Positions 1 through 6,786 of a stretch of DNA of 8,990 bases are shown piece by piece. The notes below the pieces were generated by a model. The model had not been told where the DNA came from. It saw only the letters and a program-made list of their open reading frames with translations, and searched no databases. A program made the position numbers and the translations under genes. Position 1 is the first letter of the stretch. Every line of letters starts with the position of its first letter. Source of the stretch: UBA5109 sp965662565 (GTDB lineage Bacteria > Pseudomonadota > Gammaproteobacteria > Pseudomonadales > Pseudohongiellaceae); contig CBFIHS010000060.1 in the NCBI GenBank assembly GCA_965662565.1, positions 1 to 8,990 of the forward strand. Direction: 5' to 3'.

Positions 1-2
1 TT

Positions 3-83
3 GACGCCGACTGGGTAAATGAAAACTCTTATATTGATGCCGAAATGTTTACCAGAATAATGTACATAAGCCTTAGTAAATAA
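3..83 (+). CDS. C-terminal fragment of an unidentified protein
   Basis: An open frame enters from the left edge and stops at TAA 81-83, giving 26 residues (starts DADWVNEN, ends TRIMYISLSK). The other two forward frames stop within the first 30 bases, and the next gene begins 23 nt after this stop with its own ribosome binding site. This spacing is what one expects of an upstream member of the same operon. The fragment is too short to assign a family and carries no motif I recognise. That it is coding is inferred from position and frame only. Confidence 0.5.
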   Translation, partial: DADWVNENSYIDAEMFTRIMYISLSK

Positions 84-106
84 TAATTATAAAAAGAGGG
101 CTCCAT

Positions 107-658
107 ATGAAAAGCCTGAGACTGAATCAAGCCTGGCTAGTAATTTCTTTTCTAGCGATGTTATTTTCTGCTTCTATTATATTCTTCTTGCCTAGTTCTT
201 ATATCCAGGCACAAAATTCTCAAACCCAAGAGCAAATCAATAAGCAATTGCTTCTCAATTTTTTTGCCTTTACTGGAACAGACATTGAGCGCATGGAGCA
301 ATTCTTAGCAGACGACTATATTCAGCATAATCCTCGTTTTCTGGCTATGGATGAGTTTACTGGAGCTAATGGGAATCGTGCCTGGGTTGAGGCTCGGGCT
401 GAGGCTCGTGCAAGAGGCGGTATTGCTCTAGTTGATTTAGGCGGGATACGCCTTAGAGACCCAATCATCATAATGGCTGAAGGGGATTTAGTAACCGCAA
501 TCTACAAAGGCGATTTGCCTAATCCAGATCAAACTTCAGAAACTTATGAAGCTTTTGCTTTCGAGACTTTTCGCGTTCGTGACGGCAAATTTACCGAGCA
601 TTGGGACCAAGTTAGTTTAAAAGAGGGCTGGATGGAAAAGCCAAAGGATTCCCAGTAA
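107..658 (+). CDS. Exported SnoaL-like (NTF2-fold) protein
   Basis: This 183-residue protein has a Sec-type signal peptide: a Lys/Arg-containing N-terminus, a hydrophobic core at about residues 10-30, and a likely cut after Ala35 in IQA|Q. The mature part resembles small SnoaL-like/NTF2 cone-fold proteins. It has an early helix with NFFAF, then ADDYIQHNP (residues 68-76), and the closing strand pair FRVRDGKFTEHWD (155-167). In this family the DYIQHNP and DGKI.EHWD segments line a hydrophobic pocket. Relatives include polyketide cyclases and putative aldol-condensation enzymes, but many have no known reaction. The ATG at 107 is preceded by an AAAGAGGG ribosome binding site 6-7 nt upstream. The next gene starts 20 nt after the stop, so co-transcription with the metallohydrolase and sugar dehydrogenase is likely. 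Fold assignment is fairly secure; the substrate is unknown. Confidence 0.8.
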   Translation: MKSLRLNQAWLVISFLAMLFSASIIFFLPSSYIQAQNSQTQEQINKQLLLNFFAFTGTDIERMEQFLADDYIQHNPRFLAMDEFTGANGNRAWVEARAEARARGGIALVDLGGIRLRDPIIIMAEGDLVTAIYKGDLPNPDQTSETYEAFAFETFRVRDGKFTEHWDQVSLKEGWMEKPKDSQ

Positions 659-678
659 TCCATTAATCTACCTTTTCC

Positions 679-2181
679 ATGCAGAATAATCATATGAAAA
701 TTTTAAAAACAATAATGGCAATTGGCATATTTCATTTTGCTCTAAATGCCACGAGCTTAAATGCCCAAACGACCGCTAATTCAGTACTTGAAGATGCCGC
801 AAATGCAATGGGTGGAGTTGATCGCATCCTAGCTGTAGAGAGTTTATTGATGACAGGGTTTAGCCAGACACTTAATCAAGATGGCGGATCTGCACCTTCA
901 CCACACCCCAAAGCGCCAAAAAAGTGGGCCGCACAAAATGGAATTGAACGGTATTTCAAGCTAGGACAACAACGCGCCTTTCAAACTCATCGGCAAGGCT
1001 TTTTATTTCCCTTTGCTCTAGCTTTTGGACATTCCTGGGCAAATAGCAATCAAGTACAAGATGGCGTTGCTTCGCTCAACCATCCATTAAGCGCGCTAAG
1101 AGCAGCATTGGCAGAAGACACAAAGCTTGGTGCTATGAGCATTGAAGACGACAACATCGTGCTTGCGTTCACTATAGAAGAGGGAACGACACTATGGCTA
1201 GGAATTAATCAATTGGATAAGTTGCCGTCCTGGATTAGATGGCAAGGACCACATGCCAATCTGGGAGAAGTGACTTACACCACTTGGTTCACTGGTTATC
1301 TGCCATTTGATGGCATCAGATTACCTTCAGGCTTGACCACAGAAATTGATTGGCGTGAAAACGTAATATCAGTCTTTCACGTTGATTCCTATGAAGTGAA
1401 CCCAAGTTTGCCGGAATTTGTGACTGGTAGGGACCCTTTTGCTGAAGCAGGCGATCCTAATGTTCAGGTATCCAAAGTGGCCGAGGGTGTTTGGGACTTG
1501 AGAGTTGGTGCAAACGGCGGGGCCGTTGTGGAATTTGAAGACCATCTGCTGATGTTTGAAGTCTATGGCAATGAAGCGAATTCTTTAGCTCGTATAGATA
1601 CAGCTAATACCTTGGTACCGGGAAAAGAAGTTACTGAAGTAATTTTATCGCATCATCATTTTGACCACTCTGGAGGTATACGTGCTGCAGTATCTCGAGG
1701 TTTAACGATCATCAGCAAAGGTGAAAATGAAGGAATATTGAGGGAAATGACTTCACGGCCCGCACCAAACTTTCCAGACGCCTTGGCCCGTAAACCTCAA
1801 GCTCTCAAATTCAGAGCAGTAGACGAGCATTTAGTATTAGAAGATGCCACCAGAAGAGTCGATATTTATGAGGTCGTTGGGCATATGCACATGGCAGAGG
1901 CTGTGTTTGCTTATCTTCCAGAAGAGAAGATATTATTACAAGGCGATATGTTCGATATTGGCTGGGATTGGCACTGGTGGGGCGGGAATTATAGAGATAG
2001 CATTGAGCACTTTGGTTTAAATCCTGTTACTGACATTCCTGTTCATGGACGAGTAAGCACTATAGAGGAAGTCTATAGGAATATCGAAAACCAAGTGAAT
2101 GCCGCCAAAGTGTTTTGCTCTGAAAATGAGTCGGCTCAGATTTATATGGCCGGCTGTCCAGTCAAGAACACCCAAGACTAG
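679..2181 (+). CDS. Exported metallo-beta-lactamase-fold metallohydrolase
   Basis: This 500-residue protein has an N-terminal signal peptide (likely cut LNA|Q), a beta-rich N-terminal domain of about 230 residues, and a C-terminal MBL-fold domain from about residue 260. The N-terminal domain opens with ANAMGGVDRILAVESL, a pattern also seen at the start of LolA-like outer-membrane-associated domains. The zinc ligands are visible: HxHxDH as H325-H327-D329-H330 (SHHHFDHSGG), a third site His in GHMH (402/404), the bridging Asp423 in LQGD and His456 in PVHGR. The full set suggests an active dinuclear hydrolase in the periplasm. Substrates in this superfamily range from lactams and lactones to thioesters and organophosphates, and nothing here decides between them. 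The first ATG (679) and a second at 694 (MKILKT...) both lack a clear Shine-Dalgarno; 694 gives a more compact signal peptide and is equally plausible. The upstream SnoaL-like gene ends 20 nt before. Confidence 0.85.
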   Translation: MQNNHMKILKTIMAIGIFHFALNATSLNAQTTANSVLEDAANAMGGVDRILAVESLLMTGFSQTLNQDGGSAPSPHPKAPKKWAAQNGIERYFKLGQQRAFQTHRQGFLFPFALAFGHSWANSNQVQDGVASLNHPLSALRAALAEDTKLGAMSIEDDNIVLAFTIEEGTTLWLGINQLDKLPSWIRWQGPHANLGEVTYTTWFTGYLPFDGIRLPSGLTTEIDWRENVISVFHVDSYEVNPSLPEFVTGRDPFAEAGDPNVQVSKVAEGVWDLRVGANGGAVVEFEDHLLMFEVYGNEANSLARIDTANTLVPGKEVTEVILSHHHFDHSGGIRAAVSRGLTIISKGENEGILREMTSRPAPNFPDALARKPQALKFRAVDEHLVLEDATRRVDIYEVVGHMHMAEAVFAYLPEEKILLQGDMFDIGWDWHWWGGNYRDSIEHFGLNPVTDIPVHGRVSTIEEVYRNIENQVNAAKVFCSENESAQIYMAGCPVKNTQD

Positions 2182-2257
2182 ATATTGCTATAAAAACACG
2201 GCTAAGATTCCACTTAAATAACAAATAAGCACTTCAAAGTGTAAACACCGAGGAACT

Positions 2258-3658
2258 ATGAAAAAACAAATTCTTACTTTAGTTGTTAGCTCGCTATTGC
2301 CGATTTCATTACAGGCCCAACTAAGCAACAATCCTTTTGAAGCGCCAATACAAACAGAACCTGGCGTTGTGGTTAATGTTATCGATTTCGCAAGCCTACC
2401 TAGTAGTGCTGATGAAGCTGCTCGTATGATGGAGTTAGTTGACGAACCTAGCACTGAGCGTCTCTTCGTGAATGATATGCGAGGTCAAATATACAGCCTG
2501 AGCTATGACGGTTCAGAAGTAACTGAATATATCGATCTCAACGATTGGGATATTCCAGTTGCTTACGCTGAATTTCGTGAAGAGGGTATACAAAACTTTG
2601 CCTTTCATCCTCAGTTTGGAATCAGTGGTACGCCCGGTTATGGCAAATTCTATACCTGGACTGATATTCTCGATCGTGCACCCAGCCCTGATTTTACTCC
2701 GACAGGAACACTTGATGACCACGATCTGGTTTTACATGAATGGACCGCTGACAATGCCATGAACGACCACTATGACGGCGGTATGCCTCGCGAGCTGATG
2801 CGCCTGCAACAACCTTACCGTAACCATAATGGTGGAGATATAGGCTTTAATCCTCTAGCCATGCCAAATGATACAGACTACGGTCTACTGTATGTCTCCG
2901 TTGGTGATGGTGGTGCTGGTGGCGACCCTCTAAGCTTGGCGCAAGACCTAAACTCAGTCTTTGGCAAAATTATTCGTATCGACCCATTGGGCAACAATAG
3001 TGCGAATGGCAAATACGGGCTTCCTACTGACAACCCTTTTGTTAACGATGGTAATGAGAGCACCTTGGGTGAGATATTCGCTTATGGTATTCGTAATGCA
3101 CAGCATTTTGCCTGGGACGCCGCCAACGACAATATGTTTCTAATGGATATCGGCCAGAATGTTGTTGAAAAGCTTAGTTCAGTCAGCCTTGGAGCCAATC
3201 TGGGCTGGAAAAACTGGGAGGCAAGTTACCATTTTCAAGATGGAGTAATTAATATGTCTAGCCCGCGCAGTGAAGCTGGAGTGACTTATCCAATCGCTGA
3301 ATGGGATCATACTGACCCTCTATTCCAGAGTCGTGGAGCGGCTTCAGGTTTATTGATCTACCGTAATGGGCCCATTACTCAATTAGATGGCTTAATCTTG
3401 TTCGCAGAGCTATTAAGCGGGGAGATCTTCTACGTAGATGCCGACAACCTTCCTAATGGAGGGCAAGCGAGTATTCGGCGTGTGCAATTAGATAACGGCA
3501 GCGGCCCTAAAAACATGTTGCAGTTGATCCATGATAAGAATCGAGAACAGGGTGAGGCCTTGGCTCCTCGTGCTGATACTCGTATCGATGCTGGCCCTGA
3601 TAATCGAGTATTTATATTGAATAAGGGCGACAACACAATAAGAGAACTAATTAGATAA
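2258..3658 (+). CDS. PQQ-dependent glucose/sorbosone dehydrogenase family protein, exported
   Basis: This 466-residue protein has a clear signal peptide (MKKQILTL..., likely cut SLQA|Q after residue 20) and a six-bladed propeller of the soluble glucose/sorbosone dehydrogenase family. Family landmarks are GIQNFAFHPQF, RNHNGGDIGF with the probable catalytic base His190, YVSVGDGGAGGDP (about 213-222, the calcium/PQQ loop) and FGKIIRIDPLG. EIFAYGIRNAQHFAWD follows, with Arg279 at the position that contacts PQQ in soluble glucose dehydrogenase, and then NLGWKNWEASY. Enzymes of this family oxidise aldoses or related alcohols and aldehydes in the periplasm and pass electrons to the respiratory chain. 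The substrate cannot be told from the sequence, and some members are eukaryotic Hhip-like or of unknown activity. A GAGGA ribosome binding site lies just before the ATG. It follows the MBL gene by 76 nt on the same strand and ends only 3 nt from the convergent umuC stop codon. Confidence 0.88.
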   Translation: MKKQILTLVVSSLLPISLQAQLSNNPFEAPIQTEPGVVVNVIDFASLPSSADEAARMMELVDEPSTERLFVNDMRGQIYSLSYDGSEVTEYIDLNDWDIPVAYAEFREEGIQNFAFHPQFGISGTPGYGKFYTWTDILDRAPSPDFTPTGTLDDHDLVLHEWTADNAMNDHYDGGMPRELMRLQQPYRNHNGGDIGFNPLAMPNDTDYGLLYVSVGDGGAGGDPLSLAQDLNSVFGKIIRIDPLGNNSANGKYGLPTDNPFVNDGNESTLGEIFAYGIRNAQHFAWDAANDNMFLMDIGQNVVEKLSSVSLGANLGWKNWEASYHFQDGVINMSSPRSEAGVTYPIAEWDHTDPLFQSRGAASGLLIYRNGPITQLDGLILFAELLSGEIFYVDADNLPNGGQASIRRVQLDNGSGPKNMLQLIHDKNREQGEALAPRADTRIDAGPDNRVFILNKGDNTIRELIR

Positions 3659-3661
3659 GAT

Positions 3662-4909
3662 TTAACATTTCACTAGCGGTATATCGCTCCAGCGAGTGGT
3701 ATACCGAGGTGACATGTGTTCACGCTTCATCATCCATTTAGCATCAATGCCGCTATTCAGTAATTTTATGGAATGAGAACCATAACGTTGGTTTACTCTA
3801 TCCATTACCCGCATCACTTTACGCGATTGTTCGGATTGGCGTGGACTAAAGAAATCATTTTGCTCGTATTTCTGGGTGCGAACATCAAGCAAACCAATAC
3901 CACATTTCTTATAACGAATCCCTGGGCGATAAAGCTCCCTGAGCGCACTGGCAGCGACGCTGGAAATCTGTCGGCTGTCATTAGTTAAAAAAGGCAATCT
4001 AAGCACTCGTTGAGGACGAGAATAACCGGTTTTCTTATCCGTACTTTCCAGATAGATCCAGATATTTGCCGTCAGCCCATTTTGCTTGCGCATTTTTTCA
4101 CAAGCTCTGGCCGCATAAAGGCTAATCGCTTGTTGGAGCTCCTCTAAGGCTGTTACTTTATAGGCAAAGCTTCGTGTGCAGATGATTTCTTTACGTGGAG
4201 CAGGGCATAAATCCAAATCAAGGCAGGGCTCACCATTAAGCTCTCGAATGGTACGTTCTAGCACCACACTAAAATGGCGGCGCAAGTATTTAGGGTTAGC
4301 CTGTGCCAGTTGCAAGGCATTATGAATACCGAGTTTATGCAGGCCTTCACTAAGACGTCGACCCACACCCCAGACCTCATCGGTAGTAAGTCGAGCCAAT
4401 AACCATTCCCATTTATGCGGCTCATCCAGCACACATACACCCTTTAGTTTGGGTATTTTTTTGGCGGCATGATTGGCGAGCTTCGACAATGTTTTACTTG
4501 GCGCAATCCCAACACAAACAGGCATGCGTACCTGCTGCCAAATTGTTTGTTTAATTGCTTCGCCATGCTTCTGATAATCGTCTGTATGTAAGCGTAAAAA
4601 AGCCTCATCAATGGAATACACTTCCATCTCCGTAGCAAAGGGCTCTAATAAATTCATGACTCGAGCCGAAATATCACCATAGAGTTCATAATTACTGGAA
4701 AAAACATGGACTTTATTTCTTTTAAGCTTCGACTCAATTTGAAAATAAGGTTTAAAACCTGGGATATCTAAAGCTTTGGCCTCAGCATTACGGGCAATAA
4801 TACAGCCGTCATTATTGGATAAAACGACAAGCGGTTTACCACGCAGGGAAGGATTAAAAATAAGCTCACAACTGGCATAAAAGGTATTGCAATCAACTAA
4901 GGCGTACAT
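3662..4909 (-). CDS. umuC: DNA polymerase V catalytic subunit UmuC (Y-family)
   Basis: This 415-residue protein is close to the roughly 420 residues of Escherichia coli UmuC and appears complete. The N-terminus MYALVDCNTFYASCE contains the metal-binding Asp6. GKPLVVLSNNDGCIIARNAEAKAL and FSSNYELYGD follow, then the catalytic YSIDEAF with Asp101 and Glu102. Later come VGIAPSKTLSKLANHAAKK (helix-hairpin-helix region follows, VWGVGRRLSEGLHKLGI), ERTIRELNGEPCL, and the C-terminal MKREHMSPRYTTRWSD typical of UmuC. With cleaved UmuD' it forms the error-prone translesion polymerase active in SOS mutagenesis. Its ATG directly abuts the TAG of umuD with no intervening base and no Shine-Dalgarno of note, so translation is probably coupled to umuD. 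Its 3' end converges with the dehydrogenase gene. Identification is firm. Confidence 0.96.
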   Translation of the reverse strand: MYALVDCNTFYASCELIFNPSLRGKPLVVLSNNDGCIIARNAEAKALDIPGFKPYFQIESKLKRNKVHVFSSNYELYGDISARVMNLLEPFATEMEVYSIDEAFLRLHTDDYQKHGEAIKQTIWQQVRMPVCVGIAPSKTLSKLANHAAKKIPKLKGVCVLDEPHKWEWLLARLTTDEVWGVGRRLSEGLHKLGIHNALQLAQANPKYLRRHFSVVLERTIRELNGEPCLDLDLCPAPRKEIICTRSFAYKVTALEELQQAISLYAARACEKMRKQNGLTANIWIYLESTDKKTGYSRPQRVLRLPFLTNDSRQISSVAASALRELYRPGIRYKKCGIGLLDVRTQKYEQNDFFSPRQSEQSRKVMRVMDRVNQRYGSHSIKLLNSGIDAKWMMKREHMSPRYTTRWSDIPLVKC

Positions 4910-5341
4910 CTAAGGATTACAGAGAGTGTTGATCGCATGTATGACGACGCCTTCAATCACTAAATCAATATCTTCGTTAAGCGCTAGCGGAGCATAATCA
5001 GGATTAGCCGCTAATAACTGCTTGTTCTTAATATCCAGTATTTTGCAGCTAAGTTCACCATTAATTGACGCAATTACAACATTCCCCTGACAAGGTTCTA
5101 TGGCTCGATCGACACTCAGCAAGGCTTTATCCTGAATACCACAGTCGACCATGGAATCACCTGCAGCACGAACATAATAAGTAGCCGATGGGTGCCTTAT
5201 AAGGTGCTCACCCAAATCCAAACCTTGTTCTATGTAATCATCCGCAGGAGAAGGAAACCCAGCAGGAACAGAGGCTGAAAAAAGGGGCAGAATAGGCAAA
5301 TAACTTGCCATTTCCTGCTTAGAAACGGGAGTAATTCTCAT
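4910..5341 (-). CDS. umuD: DNA polymerase V accessory subunit UmuD, self-cleaving (S24 peptidase family)
   Basis: This is a 143-residue LexA/UmuD-type autoprotease. Numbered from the ATG at 5341, the cleavage site is Ala27-Gly28 (SVPA|GFPSP; E. coli UmuD has Cys-Gly here). DDYIEQGLDLGEHLIRHPSA follows, with the nucleophile Ser63 in AGDSMVD and the general base Lys100 in ELSCKIL. The C-terminal IEGVVIHAI is also family-typical. RecA-nucleoprotein-stimulated cleavage would give UmuD', which pairs with UmuC. A TTG codon immediately precedes the ATG (5344-5342) and could extend the protein by one residue; I prefer the ATG. There is no strong ribosome binding site. The stop TAG touches the umuC start, so the two genes form an operon. 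Upstream DNA holds tandem and inverted repeats but no canonical enterobacterial LexA box. Confidence 0.95.
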   Translation of the reverse strand: MRITPVSKQEMASYLPILPLFSASVPAGFPSPADDYIEQGLDLGEHLIRHPSATYYVRAAGDSMVDCGIQDKALLSVDRAIEPCQGNVVIASINGELSCKILDIKNKQLLAANPDYAPLALNEDIDLVIEGVVIHAINTLCNP

Positions 5342-5357
5342 CAAATTAACACTAGAC

Positions 5358-5377
5358 TTAATACTAATTAATACTAA
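5358..5377. repeat. Perfect tandem 10-bp direct repeat upstream of umuD
   Basis: TTAATACTAA occurs twice back to back with no gap, 17 bp upstream of the umuD ATG, where the minus-strand promoter should lie. A spacing of 10 bp places both copies on about the same face of the helix, as for tandem operator half-sites. It is AT-rich, so chance duplication cannot be excluded. Confidence 0.7.
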
Positions 5378-5387
5378 ATAGGAGTCT

Positions 5388-5427
5388 GAGTATATTGTCT
5401 GATTTGCCAGCTGAGCGCAATATACTC
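5388..5427. repeat. 10-bp inverted repeat with 20-bp spacer upstream of umuD
   Basis: The arms GAGTATATTG (5388-5397) and CAATATACTC (5418-5427) are perfect reverse complements around a 20-bp spacer. Arm centres are 30 bp apart, about three helical turns. This could be a paired operator or a long-looped hairpin in the 3' region of hxlR transcripts. No T-run follows in either direction, so it is not a standard terminator. Confidence 0.65.
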
Positions 5428-5521
5428 TTGCGTAAACAAAATGATTTTAACTATCAAGCTATACAAAATAGCGCAAGATTGAGCTTTACAAATAGCTTAG
5501 AAAAAAGGTGTTTTAATCGAT

Positions 5522-5935
5522 TTACTTTCCGGCCAGCACATCAGAGTGTGTATCAAACCAATTACCGAAGCTTGTCAGTATTGGACTAATATCCTTGGCG
5601 GCTGGCGTCAGGCTGTATTCAACTTTTGGTGGCACTTCAGCATACACTTTGCGTTTTACCATACCATCACGCTCAAGCTCACGTAACTGCAAGATGAGGA
5701 TGCGCTGAGTAACACCAGGAATAGAGCGTTGCAGTTCCCCAAAACGGTGAGTCTTAAGACTTAGACGGTAAATAATAACCGGCTTCCATTTACCGCTAAT
5801 AAGCTTGAGCGCATTTTCTACCGGACAATTGATAAAAGGGTAATCAGCTTGATCTTTTGCTGCTTCGGATAGCAATTGTGGCTTTGATTTTGCCTCTGCT
5901 TCTATAGTTTTAAGAGCTTTTGTAGTCGCTTTCAT
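5522..5935 (-). CDS. HxlR-family (DUF24) winged-helix transcriptional regulator
   Basis: This 137-residue protein has a variable Lys-rich N-terminal extension (about 1-33) followed by the complete HxlR domain. Its landmarks are CPVENALKLISGKWKPVIIYRL (37-58), RFGELQRSIPGVTQRILILQLRELERDGMVKRKVY and EVPPKVEYSLTPAAKD. Cys37, just before the first helix, is the conserved cysteine that senses electrophiles, quinones or hypochlorite in YodB, HypR and QorR; whether it does so here is inferred. A good ribosome binding site (AAAGGAGAAG) precedes the ATG at 5935. The gene is divergent from an NAD(P)-binding oxidoreductase, and a 16-bp palindrome lies between them. Escherichia ytfH/ytfG and Corynebacterium qorR/qor2 have similar divergent arrangements. 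It probably represses the oxidoreductase gene and itself. Confidence 0.92.
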   Translation of the reverse strand: MKATTKALKTIEAEAKSKPQLLSEAAKDQADYPFINCPVENALKLISGKWKPVIIYRLSLKTHRFGELQRSIPGVTQRILILQLRELERDGMVKRKVYAEVPPKVEYSLTPAAKDISPILTSFGNWFDTHSDVLAGK

Positions 5936-5981
5936 CTTTTTCTTCTCCTTTTAAGCTGCTCTAGGCTAATAAATACCTTTG

Positions 5982-5997
5982 CTTACAATATTGTAAG
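5982..5997. promoter_or_regulatory. Candidate HxlR operator (perfect 16-bp palindrome)
   Basis: CTTACAATATTGTAAG is a perfect palindrome, 46 bp upstream of the hxlR start and about 105 bp upstream of the oxidoreductase ATG. The TTGTAAGTA half resembles the TTACNNNNGTAA-like sites bound by YodB/CatR-type DUF24 regulators. On the minus strand it overlaps TTACAA, a plausible -35 for hxlR (TATTTA follows at about 15-nt spacing), which would fit autorepression. The palindrome is observed; the binding protein is inferred. Confidence 0.7.
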
Positions 5998-6019
5998 TAG
6001 CCTACAGTTTTGTCGGTTC

Positions 6020-6047
6020 TTGCGATTTTGATAGTGAAGGATAGAAT
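6020..6047 (+). promoter_or_regulatory. Possible sigma-70 promoter for the oxidoreductase gene
   Basis: TTGCGA (6020-6025) and TAGAAT (6042-6047) are separated by 16 bp, a reasonable match to -35/-10 elements, giving a leader of about 50 nt before the ATG at 6103. It lies just downstream of the 16-bp palindrome, so a repressor there would sit immediately upstream of the -35. This is prediction from consensus only. Confidence 0.4.
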
Positions 6048-6102
6048 AAGCGTCGTTCGGGGTCTACCCGTTTTTACTGTTTTATTAAAAAAGGAGAACA
6101 AA

Positions 6103-6729
6103 ATGAAAATACTTGTAGTCGGTGGTTCTGGGATGGTTGGCTCGCGTGTTGTGGCTGAAGCCGCTGGACGTGGACATGAAGTTATTGCGGGTGCCCGCAA
6201 TCCAGAAAAAATTGCAGCAACAGACAATGTATCAGCAGTAAAAGTTGACGCCACCAGTGCGGACTCGATTGCACAAGCGGCTCAAGACGTTGATGCTATT
6301 GTAATATCGGTAAGCCCTCGTAATGGAGGCGACCCCATCACGGAAGCATCTGAAGTTGGTGATGCCGCCATAGCGGCAGCAAATACTACTGGCAAGCGTT
6401 TAGTTTATGTCGGTGGAGCAGGGAGCTTATTACTTCCAGATGGTAATCCAGTTGCTGAAACCTTGCCTGATGAATATCGTGGCGAAGCATTAGGTATGCG
6501 TGGGGTTCGCGATAAATTACAAGCCAGCACACTGAATTGGACTTTCTTTAGTCCTGCAGCCATGATCCAGCCTGGTGAAAAAACTGGCTCATATCGACTT
6601 GGAACAACCAGTTTAATGTTTAATGAAAAAGGCGAGAGCAGCATCAGTGCCGAAGACTATGCAGACGCTTTAGTAAACGAATTGGAAAATCCAGCTCACA
6701 AAGGTGAACAATTTACGATTGCTTACTAA
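6103..6729 (+). CDS. NAD(P)-binding oxidoreductase, NmrA/atypical SDR type
   Basis: This 208-residue single-domain Rossmann protein begins MKILVVGGSGMVGSRVV, with the dinucleotide motif GGSGMVG at residues 7-13. GHEVIAGARNPEK follows the second strand and its Arg suggests NADP(H) preference. Later come KVDATSADSI and the central KRLVYVGGAGSLLL; the classical SDR YxxxK pair is not evident. The C-terminal part SAEDYADALVNELENPAHKGEQFTIAY is typical of the YwnB/COG2910 group annotated as NAD(P)H-binding or NADH-flavin reductase-like. The substrate is unknown; quinone or flavin reduction is a guess from relatives and the HxlR neighbour. I start at the ATG 6103 because AAAGGAG sits 7-10 nt upstream. 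The in-frame extension to 6010 lacks an ATG and would bury the promoter-like sequence and the ribosome binding site. It is followed by a strong terminator. Confidence 0.9.
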   Translation: MKILVVGGSGMVGSRVVAEAAGRGHEVIAGARNPEKIAATDNVSAVKVDATSADSIAQAAQDVDAIVISVSPRNGGDPITEASEVGDAAIAAANTTGKRLVYVGGAGSLLLPDGNPVAETLPDEYRGEALGMRGVRDKLQASTLNWTFFSPAAMIQPGEKTGSYRLGTTSLMFNEKGESSISAEDYADALVNELENPAHKGEQFTIAY

Positions 6730-6757
6730 TGCTTTTTTTATAAGCTAGCGCTTAACT

Positions 6758-6786
6758 AAAGCCTCATTTCGATGAGGCTTTTTTTT
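6758..6786 (+). terminator. Rho-independent terminator after the oxidoreductase gene
   Basis: AAAGCCTCAT (6758-6767) pairs perfectly with ATGAGGCTTT (6772-6781) around a TTCG loop, and the right arm runs into a T tract ending at 6786. It lies 29 nt after the oxidoreductase stop. A second small hairpin, TAAGC-TAGC-GCTTA (6741-6754), lies just upstream. The A-run at 6758-6760 is too short to make it a strong terminator in the reverse direction. Confidence 0.93.

Larger units (their letters stand above)
5342..5430 (-). promoter_or_regulatory. Probable umuDC promoter/operator region
   Basis: The 90 bases before umuD contain three non-random elements. There is a perfect 10-bp tandem repeat, TTAATACTAA twice (5358-5377, plus strand). 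CTAG-N6-TACTA lies at 5352-5366, one mismatch from TTAG-N6-TACTA, which is known as the LexA box of Xanthomonas and Xylella. There are also 10-bp inverted repeats GAGTATATTG (5388-5397) and CAATATACTC (5418-5427). CTG-N10-CTG at 5386-5401 is a degenerate relative of the Escherichia CTGT-N8-ACAG box with a poor right arm. No clean CTGT-N8-ACAG is present. AT-rich TAGTAT hexamers on the minus strand could be -10 elements. That this is where umuDC is regulated follows from position; which element binds LexA is inference. Confidence 0.5.

Noticed and set aside
2878..3143. Small open frames on both strands within the dehydrogenase gene
   Set aside because: They lie wholly inside a well-supported gene with conserved family motifs, and lack ribosome binding sites or recognisable products.
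5395..5589. Small plus-strand open frame of 64 codons beginning at TTG between umuD and hxlR
   Set aside because: It has no ribosome binding site, starts inside the inverted repeat, overlaps the hxlR 3' end in antisense and shows no family features.
6010..6102. 31-codon N-terminal extension of the oxidoreductase
   Set aside because: It begins at a non-ATG codon, contains the candidate promoter and the AAAGGAG ribosome binding site, and adds residues before what is a typical Rossmann N-terminus.
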